Shown: positions 1-7,479 of the stretch, one piece after another | Layout: each line of letters begins with the position of its first letter | Position numbering within the stretch: position 1 is the first letter of the stretch | DNA from: CAYGFH01 sp964356315 | GTDB taxonomy: Bacteria > Patescibacteriota > Microgenomatia > UBA10105 > UBA927 | Assembly (NCBI GenBank): GCA_964356315.1 | Contig: CAYHHA010000042.1 | Span: forward strand, 1-10,776 | Direction of reading: 5' to 3' | DNA: 10,776 nt | The notes under the pieces: model-generated | The model's database searches: none | What the model was told of the DNA's origin: nothing | What the model saw: the letters and a program-made list of their open reading frames with translations, nothing else | Made by a program: the position numbers and the translations under genes

Positions 1-28
1 GGCTTAAACGCAAAAAAGAGTGGCTGAG
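1..28 (+). repeat. Left terminal inverted repeat of the insertion sequence
   Basis: Aligned without gaps to the reverse complement of 1164-1191, 21 of 28 positions match by hand count. The matching blocks include GCTTAA (2-7), GCAA (10-13) and GTGGCT (20-25). The outermost base pair does not match, so the true tip may be base 2. Confidence 0.7.
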
Positions 29-44
29 AGTATGTGTTTAGCGC

Positions 45-73
45 TTCACAATGTTCCAAATATCTGTTAAAAG
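45..73 (+). promoter_or_regulatory. Candidate promoter of the transposase
   Basis: TTCACA at 45-50 (5 of 6 to the -35 consensus) is followed after 17 bp by TAAAAG at 68-73 (4 of 6 to the -10 consensus). The ATG at 81 begins 7 nt after the -10, so the mRNA would be almost leaderless. The spacing is ideal, but the match is modest and was found by eye. Confidence 0.4.
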
Positions 74-80
74 TGTATCT

Positions 81-1168
81 ATGAAAAATTACGAACCCTT
101 TTTACATATACTATCAGTTGCCCTTTTTGTTCTTCATCTGCTAAACGCAATGGCTTTCATGTTTCAGGGAAACGACGATACCAGTGTGTAGCTTGCCGTC
201 GTTCCTTCGTTCGAACTTTACGACCACCGATCACTGAATCTGATTTTCTTGCTTTTCATCGTTATGTTGTAGGAATGCATAATCGGCTTGGGAGCGCGGA
301 ATATCTGGAGTATTCTCTTCGAACAGTGACGGATCGATTTACCAAATTTCTCGACCACCCGTTAACAGCTTCAGATATCTGGAGTATTCTTCCTCCTAAA
401 ACAACTGCTACCACTTCGCCGTGGGTACATGGTTGTGATGGAAAGTGGTTGGGTCGAGTTGGAGTCTTTTTCATTCACCGTAACGTTACAACAAAAGAAA
501 ACCTCTGGTGGTCATTTATGAAGAGTGAATCCTATGAAGCTATCCATCAGGATCTGGCAACACTTACTGGGTTATTAGGATCACATCTTCCCGTAGGAGC
601 AGTGAGCGACTGGAAAGGATCAATTGTCGCGGGAGTAGCCTCACATTTTGGAAATATTCCCCATCAGCGGTGTTTAGCTCACGTTGATCGAGCTGCAAGG
701 AATCTGCTCCCAAAACACAGTCCCTATGAAGCAACGAGAGCATTGCGGAAGATCGCATCTCTCCTCATGCTCATCGAAACACCAACAGATCCAAACGTAT
801 GGAGAGCATATCTGAACAAATGGGAGAAACAATATGGATATATGTTGACTGAGAAAACCCAAGCTCCAACAAATACATCGAGATCATGGTGGTATACCCA
901 TGGAAATATACGCAGAGCATGGAGACTACTGACTCGAGATCAAGATCCATTGTTTATCTTTTTAACTAATCAGTTAGTTCCAAAGACAAATAATGCACTG
1001 GAAGGAGTAAACAGTAATCTCAAACAAAAGCTGGGAGATCATAGAGGCATGAGCATCCAAAGGCAAACTGCTTTTCTGTTTTGGTATATGGCATTTACCA
1101 GATCGAAAAGTCCTAAAGACCTGAAGAAATTATGGGCCTACTGGAAATCCAAGTTTTCACGCGCTTAG
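81..1168 (+). CDS. IS256/mutator-like transposase (IS1249-like), needs a -1 frameshift or is broken
   Basis: A DDE transposase that would cut and join the ends of its own element. The long frame is open from 71 to 1168 but has no ATG, GTG or TTG before ATG 275. Upstream of 275 that frame still encodes a clear zinc ribbon, CPFC (119-130) and CVAC (185-196), separated by 18 residues. ATG 81 lies in the next frame and reaches a stop at 187-189, so a -1 shift between 81 and 119 would join the two into about 362 residues. Possible sites are the A5 run just after the ATG (84-88) or the T5 run (99-103). Counted from ATG 275, the likely catalytic residues are D55 (GCDGKWL), D112 (SDWKG) and E243 (TNNALEG), with a CxxH motif (C133, H136) as in IS256 enzymes and DHRGMS near the C-terminus as in IS1249 proteins. 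The short version from ATG 275 (297 aa) would lack the zinc ribbon. It may be a pseudogene with one lost base. Confidence 0.75.
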
Positions 1169-1191
1169 CCACCGTTTATTGCTATTAAGCT
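1164..1191 (-). repeat. Right terminal inverted repeat of the insertion sequence
   Basis: This is the partner of the repeat at 1-28. The transposase stop codon TAG (1166-1168) lies inside this repeat, a compact arrangement common in small insertion sequences and independent support for the element boundary. Confidence 0.7.
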
Positions 1192-1273
1192 CCTATTTAA
1201 TACCATCGGCATCAAGCTTCCGAGCGTTGGAACCATGGGAATTCAAAGACTGTATATCATGAAAAAAAGTTAA
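1192..1273. other. Spacer between the insertion sequence and wecE
   Basis: 82 bp outside the right inverted repeat. I see no gene in it. It holds a short TTCC/GGAA dyad near 1219-1233 and part of the AT-rich hairpin at its wecE end. The bases just after 1191 (CCTATTTA) would be the right copy of any target duplication. Confidence 0.6.
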
Positions 1274-1283
1274 TTACTTTTTT
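1263..1283. terminator. AT-rich symmetric hairpin, possible bidirectional terminator
   Basis: AAAAAAGT (1263-1270) and ACTTTTTT (1276-1283) form an 8-bp perfect stem with a 5-nt loop. It overlaps the last codons and stop of wecE, and its U-rich 3' arm appears in both directions. The transposase and the operon converge here, so a two-way terminator fits the layout. The stem has only one G-C pair, so it would be weak as an intrinsic terminator. Confidence 0.35.
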
Positions 1284-2431
1284 CGCACAGAAGTAGACAT
1301 GCCTTCGATAAAGGAGTCGATCACATAGATCATCTCTGTCTCATTCATCCCCGCCCACAAAGGCAACCGCAATAACGTATCACTCACCCGTTCGGTAATG
1401 GGAAAATCCCCACGAGCATATCCGAGTTTTCTCCCTTGTGGAGCACTGTGAAGAGGGATGTAATGAAATGTCGCCTGCACCCCACGCTCACGCAAAAAAT
1501 TCAGCATAAAGTTACGCTCACGGGCCGTGGGAAATAGCACGTAAAAAATATGTGCATTATGTTTCGCATACGCAGGGATACAGGGAAGTTGTATCCTCCC
1601 CTCTTTTGCCAGTGGTTCCAATCGTTTTTTATAATAGGAGTAAATGCTCATACGCAGTCGATTAATTTTTTTTACCGCAGAAAGTTGCGCAAAAAGAAAG
1701 GCGCTCAGCAAATCACTCGGCAGAAAACTCGATCCAACGTCAATCCAGGTATACCGATCAATTTCTCCGCGAAAAAACTTACTGCGATTTGTCCCTTTCT
1801 CCCGGAGAATCTCAGCGTATTCAATGATTTTTTTATTGGTTGTATTGATAAACAATGCGCCACCCTCTCCACTTACCACATTTTTTGTTTCATGAAACGA
1901 AAGAATCCCAAAGTCCCCGATCGTACCCAAGTATGCACCGTTATATTTTGCATCTATAGCTTGCGCCGCATCCTCTATAACCTTCAGGTTATATTTGCGG
2001 GCAATCTTCATAATCGTGCCCATATCGCACGCGACACCAGCATAATGCACCACCATAATCGCTTTTGTTTTTTTCGTAATATGGGCAACAATATCTTCAG
2101 GATCTATGTTGAGCGTATCAGGACTGATTTCTGCAAATTTCACCGTCAGATCATTCAAAAGTAGCGCATTAATCGTGGAAGAAAAAGTGAACGATGGTGC
2201 GATTACTTCATCACCCTTGTGAAGTCCCATCAGTTTCACCGCCATCTCAAGGGCCGTTGTACCCGAAGTGGTCAGAAGCACAGCAGGAACGTTGTATTGT
2301 TTTTCAAGAAGTGCTCGGACCTTTGCCGTATACACTCCATCCCCAGAAATCGGGAAATTCTTCGAAAGAATGTGGGACATATGGACAAGCTCTTTACCCG
2401 TGATAAATGGCTTAAAAAATTTTATCTTCAT
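1274..2431 (-). CDS. wecE: dTDP-4-amino-4,6-dideoxygalactose transaminase (WecE/RffA)
   Basis: A PLP enzyme of the DegT/DnrJ/EryC1/StrS family. It moves an amino group from glutamate to C4 of dTDP-4-keto-6-deoxyglucose, giving dTDP-Fuc4N. The 385-residue protein aligns along its whole length with my memory of E. coli WecE (376 aa). Matching blocks are the TSGTTALEMA region (55-64), GDEVIAPSFTF (73-83), VHYAGVACDM (128-137), EDAAQ (153-157, with D154 as the PLP-nitrogen aspartate), SFHETKN (178-184, with K183 as the likely PLP lysine), GEGGA (188-192), REKGTNRS.FFRG (210-222) and FHYIPLH near 323-329. WecE-type proteins are among the better-defined subgroups of this family, so the substrate call is firmer than for most relatives. 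It is the last gene of the operon and starts 8 nt after the stop of the preceding gene. No Shine-Dalgarno is seen; the tripled ATG phases at 2439, 2435 and 2431 leave only 2431 in frame. Confidence 0.93.
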   Translation of the reverse strand: MKIKFFKPFITGKELVHMSHILSKNFPISGDGVYTAKVRALLEKQYNVPAVLLTTSGTTALEMAVKLMGLHKGDEVIAPSFTFSSTINALLLNDLTVKFAEISPDTLNIDPEDIVAHITKKTKAIMVVHYAGVACDMGTIMKIARKYNLKVIEDAAQAIDAKYNGAYLGTIGDFGILSFHETKNVVSGEGGALFINTTNKKIIEYAEILREKGTNRSKFFRGEIDRYTWIDVGSSFLPSDLLSAFLFAQLSAVKKINRLRMSIYSYYKKRLEPLAKEGRIQLPCIPAYAKHNAHIFYVLFPTARERNFMLNFLRERGVQATFHYIPLHSAPQGRKLGYARGDFPITERVSDTLLRLPLWAGMNETEMIYVIDSFIEGMSTSVRKK

Positions 2432-2439
2432 ACATACAT

Positions 2440-4092
2440 TTATTTGGACAGCGGTCGAACCTTAAAAATTGTTACCTGAGAATTTACATAGATAGGATCA
2501 AGCACCTCCGGATAAAAATCTTTGGTTTTTCTAGCATATTGCTCTTCAGGTCCATAAAATACATAAGAAATATCGTTACTCTGAAGGAGCGCATACAGCG
2601 CATCCTCTGACATTTCCCCAGTATAAAACTGATGAGACAATCCCCGCCTCATCAACCAATCCTGTCTGGTGTATGGATCTCCCTGATACACTCTCACGGG
2701 CACAAATGCCGGAAGCAAATCCCCAACTCTCGGCAACACCATCACATGACTCCAAAGAGGAACCTTGGAAAGCTCCATCATGCCATTCCAAAGATCTTTA
2801 TCTGCATACAAGGTAAAACTGTTCCCTTTCCCGTTTACTGCAACGTCTTGGTCCGATACCATTCTCTGGATATACACCCCAGATAAAAACAAAGATATCG
2901 CCACAAGCAGAGAAAAACAAACACCAAGTATTCGACCAGCGATCTGTTTTACATACTCGAGTTTTGATACCGCATAAAACGCGTAGGTCGCAAGTATGCC
3001 GATGGGGATGTTTGACACATCAGAGGCAATTCTCCCATTTACGAGCGGAAACCATGACAAAGCACTCGCATAGATAAGAAGTACGGGAAGCACACTCCAG
3101 GATAAAAATAATAAAAACATTTGTCTCATTTGTGAAGGCCACCGTTTCCATGTAGCTATCGTGGCAATGCAGGAAATAATACTGATGGGATAGTAGAGCG
3201 TAAACGATTGGATAAATGGAGTGAGCACATAGTCTGTGGTCCACCATGATTTTTCTACCCTAATGAATGAAGACCAAGGCTCGCCGACTGCAAATTGAGA
3301 TTTCGTAAATATCCCGGCAAGCCCCACGCCGAGAATAGCAACAAAAACAGGTGGCAGTATCCGTTTGATGGATTTTGTCAGGACTGCATAGACGATCCAT
3401 GGAATCAAAAAACAACAAACGACAATAGCAAAATACGTCGGACTACACAGTGGCCCAAATAACGCCAGAAAAAATATCCCGAGAAGTGCTCCAAAAGATA
3501 TCCGTCTGGTAGCGGTAACGACGAGAGCAACCAGAGCAAGCCCAATGGCTTCACCCCAAGTGTGATGCGATAAACCAAAATGCCGTTTTATAATTTCCTG
3601 CCCGGGAGACGCCGCGATCCACTGCCAAATTGAGGCACGGGTCACGCTGTCCCAGGCCGGCCCTGTCTCAAGAACCATGGTACAGATAAGCGCAACGATC
3701 TGATAACTACGCGGAACAACGAGTGTCACGAGCCAATAGGTTGCGCTGAGAATCGCAAGACCTCCAGTTGCCTTCGTTATCTCGTACATGACGACTGGAT
3801 CAATAGAAAAAAGTGCCGCGATCTTTCCGGCAACGATAAAAAACAACAATGTGTAGACCTTAGGGATAGGGAGTGTTGTGCGGGACTCAGTATATATCCA
3901 TGCGCCTAGTTTCCCCTGACGTATCACATCAGGATAAAACGCATCCACGTTTTCCATGGTATGGACTCTTCCTTTTGGAGTGATCCACTTTGCACGATTA
4001 TAGAGAAATCCATATATTCCTAGATACACAGCGCAAATCAGAAGAAACACGATCCAGGGGCGTTTCAGCAGGGCTAAGAGTTGTATCAACAT
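2440..4092 (-). CDS. Multi-pass membrane glycosyltransferase, GT-C like
   Basis: A 550-residue integral membrane protein. An N-terminal helix (about 13-31) is followed by a first extracytoplasmic loop with acidic residues (E47, D50, D55 in a VDAFYPDVIRQG context). Many further helices run to about residue 405, and a soluble C-terminal domain (about 410-550) carries LLPAF (459-463) and the SNDISYVFYGPEE stretch (505-517). This layout fits GT-C enzymes that take sugars from polyprenyl-phosphate donors outside the membrane; donor and acceptor cannot be read from the sequence. It resembles the first gene of the operon (8389-10056) in loop position, a histidine motif (SHH 175-177 against PHY), an Asn/Arg-rich loop (VNGRI 351-355) and the C-terminal domain, so the two are probably paralogs. 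It starts 12 nt after rfbF and ends 8 nt before wecE. A flippase or polymerase role is not excluded. Confidence 0.75.
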   Translation of the reverse strand: MLIQLLALLKRPWIVFLLICAVYLGIYGFLYNRAKWITPKGRVHTMENVDAFYPDVIRQGKLGAWIYTESRTTLPIPKVYTLLFFIVAGKIAALFSIDPVVMYEITKATGGLAILSATYWLVTLVVPRSYQIVALICTMVLETGPAWDSVTRASIWQWIAASPGQEIIKRHFGLSHHTWGEAIGLALVALVVTATRRISFGALLGIFFLALFGPLCSPTYFAIVVCCFLIPWIVYAVLTKSIKRILPPVFVAILGVGLAGIFTKSQFAVGEPWSSFIRVEKSWWTTDYVLTPFIQSFTLYYPISIISCIATIATWKRWPSQMRQMFLLFLSWSVLPVLLIYASALSWFPLVNGRIASDVSNIPIGILATYAFYAVSKLEYVKQIAGRILGVCFSLLVAISLFLSGVYIQRMVSDQDVAVNGKGNSFTLYADKDLWNGMMELSKVPLWSHVMVLPRVGDLLPAFVPVRVYQGDPYTRQDWLMRRGLSHQFYTGEMSEDALYALLQSNDISYVFYGPEEQYARKTKDFYPEVLDPIYVNSQVTIFKVRPLSK

Positions 4093-4104
4093 AGAACTAT
4101 TGTA

Positions 4105-4890
4105 TCAATCGCGCCACACCTTCCACTCGGGAGTATTCACCCAGAATTTATTGAGGTTTTCAACATCCGCATACGTATCCATCGAATGCCAAAAATGTTC
4201 ATGGATAAACAGGGACAGTTCATGCTCTTTTACTAGTCTATGTAATGCCTTATGCTCAAATTCCCCTTCCCGCAAATAGTCAAAAAATTTCCTGTTAAAC
4301 ACCATAAATCCGCCGTTCACCCATTCTTTCAAGGATGGTTTTTCTACAAATTCCGTCACCGTGTTTGAAGTATCGATACGTACTTGTCCAAATCTACTCC
4401 TCGGGTGAACTCCAGTAATTGTGCCTATCGTTCCTTGCTTTCGATGGAATGCGACAAGTTTTTTTATATCGATTGCCCCCACGCCGTCGCCATAGGTAAC
4501 CATAAAATCTTTATCTTCTTTAGGGATATAGTCCTTCACCCGCAATATTCGCTCTCCAGGGAGCGTCTCGGCTCCGGTATCTACAAATGTGATCGTAAAA
4601 TCGTCAACTGTATTTGCCCCATGGGAAGCTCTGTGGATCGTTGTTTTTCCGTTTTTAGTAGCGAGGGTAAAATCGTGGGTAAAATATTTCTGGTTCAGAA
4701 AATAGTCTTTGATGTAATCCCCTTTATATCCCAGTGCGATTATAAATTCGTTAAAGCCGTAATGTGCATATATTTTCATAATATGCCATAAAATAGGCTT
4801 ATTGCCTATCGTTACCATCGGCTTTGGTTTAAATTCCGTTTCTTCTTTCAGCCTATACCCTATTCCACCGCAAAGAATTACTGTTTTCAT
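4105..4890 (-). CDS. rfbF: Glucose-1-phosphate cytidylyltransferase
   Basis: A soluble nucleotidyltransferase that joins CTP and glucose 1-phosphate into CDP-glucose, the entry point to CDP-linked 3,6-dideoxy and related sugars. At 261 residues it is close to the usual 257. Seen motifs are the nucleotide-binding CGGIGYRL (7-14), EETEFKPKPM (16-25), GNKPILWHIMK (29-39), the metal-site YGDGV (133-137), RFGQV (166-170), EKP (183-185), NGGF (192-195) and HSMDTYAD (235-242). The KPKPM lysine pair and MDT.xD tail separate this family from the dTDP-glucose enzyme RmlA. The start is the only good ATG, 38 nt after the preceding gene, the longest gap in the operon, and it has its own candidate promoter. 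The usual partner RfbG (CDP-glucose 4,6-dehydratase) is not in the window. Confidence 0.93.
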   Translation of the reverse strand: MKTVILCGGIGYRLKEETEFKPKPMVTIGNKPILWHIMKIYAHYGFNEFIIALGYKGDYIKDYFLNQKYFTHDFTLATKNGKTTIHRASHGANTVDDFTITFVDTGAETLPGERILRVKDYIPKEDKDFMVTYGDGVGAIDIKKLVAFHRKQGTIGTITGVHPRSRFGQVRIDTSNTVTEFVEKPSLKEWVNGGFMVFNRKFFDYLREGEFEHKALHRLVKEHELSLFIHEHFWHSMDTYADVENLNKFWVNTPEWKVWRD

Positions 4891-4898
4891 GTGGATGT

Positions 4899-4926
4899 AT
4901 TATATCGACAGGAGTACGAAATGCAA
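4899..4926 (-). promoter_or_regulatory. rfbF: Candidate internal promoter before rfbF
   Basis: A perfect TATAAT reads on the minus strand at 4904-4899. A weak -35 (TTGCAT, 3 of 6) lies 16 bp upstream at about 4926-4921. Only 8 nt separate the -10 from the ATG at 4890, so the transcript would have almost no leader. This is the largest intergenic gap in the operon, which makes a secondary promoter plausible. Confidence 0.45.
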
Positions 4927-4928
4927 TA

Positions 4929-5435
4929 TTAACTATTCTTCACAGATGGGTACAGCCACTTTAAGAAATTTAACACATATTCACGGACCTGAAGTAGAGT
5001 TGGTCGTGAAATAATTTCGTACGCGTTGTCTCTGAGAACGAGATCTCCAAACCAAAGAAATCGCTGTAATCGTCTTTCAACAATTTCTTTTTTTGTCGTG
5101 ATAGTAGATACATCCTCAAGAGACGCATACACACGCTTGGATCCCGCTATTTTCAAAAGCAACGCGAGGGTAATAGATGCCTCCACAGATCCATATATTC
5201 CATACAAAAAAAACAAGCAACTCAGGAGGTAGATTATCATCATAAACACAAATGCTTCGAGAGGCCCGTAGGAAAGAGAGTTCCAGACTATAGCGCCGAT
5301 ACCCCCATATCCAATCACAAACCGCACATACCACCGGAGCGTTTCAAACTCGTGAACAACCCGAAATATAATTGGCAATGTGATAAGCAAACACCCAAAC
5401 TGTATGAAACTAAATAGAATAATCGCACTATCCAT
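4929..5435 (-). CDS. Small membrane protein with C-terminal winged-helix-like domain (second of a pair)
   Basis: Not a family I can name. The 168-residue protein has three likely membrane segments (about 4-24, 36-54 and 60-82). A charged cytosolic tail (about 84-168) has helix spacing like a winged helix, with a basic middle part (KKEIVERRLQRF, 115-126) and a hydrophobic strand-like stretch (LVLRDNAYEII, 132-142). It parallels its upstream neighbour: a Pro-Leu pair sits at residues 58-59 in both, and an Ala-Ser pair at 86-87 here and 87-88 there. I chose ATG 5435, 7 nt after the neighbour's stop, over an in-frame GTG at 5474 that would overlap it by 32 nt, because only this start keeps the two proteins collinear. 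There is no clear Shine-Dalgarno. A membrane-tethered regulator or an accessory subunit of the adjacent GT-C enzymes are both possible. Confidence 0.7.
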   Translation of the reverse strand: MDSAIILFSFIQFGCLLITLPIIFRVVHEFETLRWYVRFVIGYGGIGAIVWNSLSYGPLEAFVFMMIIYLLSCLFFLYGIYGSVEASITLALLLKIAGSKRVYASLEDVSTITTKKEIVERRLQRFLWFGDLVLRDNAYEIISRPTLLQVREYVLNFLKWLYPSVKNS

Positions 5436-5442
5436 AAGATTT

Positions 5443-5919
5443 CTACGCACTATTAAATATTTTCTGATATACACGAGTCAGCGCCACCACTACCCTCCCA
5501 AACGAACTCATAGAGATGCCAGTAGCATCTTGCCTGAGAAGCCCAGCACGTTTGAGGTCAATAATTCTCTTTTTTATCAGTTTTTCCTCGCTAAATAGTG
5601 CAAGAATTTCCTCTTTTGTCATGCGTTTGTTGCGATGCATCGCGCTGAGAATCATCGATGCTGGTGTTTGACCCGCCAAGTATGGTGTCATATAAAACAA
5701 CGTCGCGACCATGATACACAGGGTATACATTACATATCCTGAAAGTGGATATACCACCAACCCAAAAAAAGCGCCAATGTACACTCCGATGTACCCAAAG
5801 ACATAGATGTACGCGCTTCTCATAGAAGCAATTCCCCTTCTATATAATAATTGATGAATCCCTATGTGAAGCAGAAACAGACAGAAAAAAACACTGAAGA
5901 CGAAAAAGAATGATGTCAT
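5443..5919 (-). CDS. Small membrane protein with C-terminal winged-helix-like domain (first of a pair)
   Basis: Not a family I can name. Its 158 residues hold three likely membrane segments (about 2-24, 36-57 and 60-82). A tail (about 84-150) looks like a winged helix: TKEEILALF (101-109), a basic recognition-helix-like part (KLIKKRIIDLKRAGLL, 113-128), and a beta-hairpin-like GISMSSFGRVV (134-144) of the kind seen at the wing of MarR- or PadR-type folds. The start at 5919 is set by the ATGA overlap with the stop of the GT-C gene upstream and by an AAGGAAAG Shine-Dalgarno 5-6 nt before it. An in-frame ATG at 5952 lies deeper in that gene and lacks these. The 4-nt overlap suggests coupled translation with the GT-C enzyme. 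It is a probable paralog of the next gene. Confidence 0.75.
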   Translation of the reverse strand: MTSFFFVFSVFFCLFLLHIGIHQLLYRRGIASMRSAYIYVFGYIGVYIGAFFGLVVYPLSGYVMYTLCIMVATLFYMTPYLAGQTPASMILSAMHRNKRMTKEEILALFSEEKLIKKRIIDLKRAGLLRQDATGISMSSFGRVVVALTRVYQKIFNSA

Positions 5920-7478
5920 AATGCTTTCCTTTTCCACAGTGCATCTCCCCATCCGGGAACGCGTTCATACATCTCTTGAATATATGCGATATCGCTCCAC
6001 AATTCCCAAAGCCTTCCGCTGTCTCCCTGATAGATATAGGCGACTTTTTTGGCTTCAAGCACCTCACGAAGCGGTGCGGGAGGGCGGGATAAAAACCGGA
6101 CAAATGTTCCAAATGGCAGACAGCAAATATCATACGGATCTCGGGTATAGATAAATCGACCATCTAAATCCAATATTTGCTCACTCCCCTGCACAATCGT
6201 GCGAAGTTGCTCGATTTGTTGCATCTGGACGGTATTATTCATAGATATTTTTGGAAAATTCACGATAGATGTTTGCTTTGCAAGAACAAGCGCGACACCC
6301 AAAAGAACGAGCGGAGATCCAAAAGATAGCTTTCTTAAGACTACAGCAAGGACATCGGCAGAATATATAGCGATAAATACGGCAATCGGAATCAAATACT
6401 GACTATGTTTGAGCGGAAAAAACATCACGTACAACACTACAGAAACGATAAATACTCCAGAAAGGAGCGTCTCTGAGATCGCACGCTTTGAATTTCCGTT
6501 CGCACGGATAAAGGGCGTAAACAGTGCAATCACTCCGGAAAATATTCCCAATACCCAAAATCCGTGATTGAGAAGAAGTGCATTCGTAATCCCCCACCCG
6601 CCATAAAAAGATGCATTGGGAAAGAAAAATAAATGTGGCTCCATAATGTAAATTCTTCCAATGGTATTTGCTTCAAACGGCATCTTTGTCAGGGAGTACC
6701 AAGCACGGGATATGTCTCCAAGAGAAAAAAGCCATATGAGAAATCCCCCACCGACCAGAGAAAGTCCGTAGATAAACTGACGGTGAGCGGGTGAAAGTGA
6801 AAATGGAAGGAATTTTTTCTTAGTAAGGCTCAGTTGTATCCACTCAAAAACACCAGCATCCAACAGATAACAAAACCCTCCTACAACGACAAACGGGAGA
6901 GATTTCACGAGGATCACCATAGATACCGCGTAACTCACCCCAGACCAAAACCAAAATTTCCCTTTCTTAAGACTATTTGCGTGCTCCGTTGCCATAATCT
7001 GCAACCATATGGCGATCAAGCCGAACAATACCGACACATTATCGGGACGAACCTCCATAAATTTATCGAAGGGCATTGGAAGAAACGCCAAGATGATCAT
7101 GGGTAACAGAAAAAACCGTTTTGACCGCACTGTTTTATAGAGAAGCCCCGTCATACCAACGATGCCAGCAAATACCAAAAAGGAAAAAAATCTCGCCATA
7201 GTAAACAATTGAATCGTTTTCCCAAAAAACCAAAACAGTGGGGTCAGTAGGAAGTAAAATCCCGGGGTAAAGAACGTAAAGAAGTCTATATACGGCTTTT
7301 GCCCTCGGGCTATATTTGCCGCCCAATGAAGATGGGTAAACTCATCCACATCAAAAAACCTCGTCATTCCAACGCGAAAATGCCAATACAACAAATATCC
7401 CAACAAAACAGCCCCAATGAGATATTCTATTCCTACAATGATGGTCGACATGGATATTTTTCTCGGAGTCATATTCAT
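5916..7478 (-). CDS. GT-C family glycosyltransferase, ArnT/PMT (GT39/GT83) type
   Basis: A 520-residue multi-pass membrane protein. Counting from ATG 7478, helix 1 spans about 15-31 and is followed by the acidic catalytic loop FDVDE (42-46), the hallmark of ArnT/PMT enzymes. Next come DFFTFFTPGFYFLLTPLF (65-82) and the RPD motif (145-147), both usual in this superfamily. About ten more helices follow, then a soluble extracytoplasmic tail of about 120 residues. Such enzymes move a sugar from a polyprenyl-phosphate carrier to an extracytoplasmic acceptor. ATG 7478 lies 1 nt after the stop of the RmlD-like gene; an in-frame GTG at 7490 would overlap that gene, and ATGs at 7472 and 7451 are alternatives. 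No good Shine-Dalgarno settles it. The 3' end overlaps the next gene by 4 nt. Confidence 0.82.
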   Translation of the reverse strand: MNMTPRKISMSTIIVGIEYLIGAVLLGYLLYWHFRVGMTRFFDVDEFTHLHWAANIARGQKPYIDFFTFFTPGFYFLLTPLFWFFGKTIQLFTMARFFSFLVFAGIVGMTGLLYKTVRSKRFFLLPMIILAFLPMPFDKFMEVRPDNVSVLFGLIAIWLQIMATEHANSLKKGKFWFWSGVSYAVSMVILVKSLPFVVVGGFCYLLDAGVFEWIQLSLTKKKFLPFSLSPAHRQFIYGLSLVGGGFLIWLFSLGDISRAWYSLTKMPFEANTIGRIYIMEPHLFFFPNASFYGGWGITNALLLNHGFWVLGIFSGVIALFTPFIRANGNSKRAISETLLSGVFIVSVVLYVMFFPLKHSQYLIPIAVFIAIYSADVLAVVLRKLSFGSPLVLLGVALVLAKQTSIVNFPKISMNNTVQMQQIEQLRTIVQGSEQILDLDGRFIYTRDPYDICCLPFGTFVRFLSRPPAPLREVLEAKKVAYIYQGDSGRLWELWSDIAYIQEMYERVPGWGDALWKRKAL

Positions 7479-7479
7479 A

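Larger units (their letters stand above)
1..1191 (+). mobile_element. Insertion sequence, IS256 group (IS1249-like), about 1.19 kb
   Basis: The element is defined by an imperfect inverted-repeat pair at its two ends and one transposase filling the space between. The left repeat starts at the first base of the window, so the outer end could lie a base or so further left, and the target-site duplication cannot be checked because the left flank is missing. The right end is at about 1190-1191. The element lies downstream of wecE and converges on it. WecE has the usual family length, so the insertion did not break that gene. Assignment to the IS256/IS1249 group rests on transposase motifs, not on a database match. 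Confidence 0.75.

Noticed and set aside
275..1168. Transposase starting at ATG 275 (297 aa) as the real gene
   Set aside because: The same frame continues upstream into a clear zinc ribbon, and the ATG has no properly spaced ribosome site, so this would be a truncated product.
1192..1273. Possible small gene or RNA in the spacer
   Set aside because: The 82 bp hold no open frame with a start signal and only a 4-bp dyad besides the hairpin at the wecE end.
1550..2164. 204-codon plus-strand open frame
   Set aside because: It is antisense to the well-matched wecE gene and shows no recognisable motifs.
4384..4791. 135-codon plus-strand open frame
   Set aside because: It is antisense to rfbF, whose motifs are all on the minus strand.
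5436..5474. Upstream GTG start for the second small membrane protein
   Set aside because: It would overlap the preceding gene and break the residue-for-residue correspondence with its paralog; no ribosome site supports it.
5920..5952. Upstream ATG start for the first small membrane protein
   Set aside because: The ATGA overlap and the Shine-Dalgarno before 5919 favour the shorter form, and the longer form adds a polar stretch before the first membrane segment.
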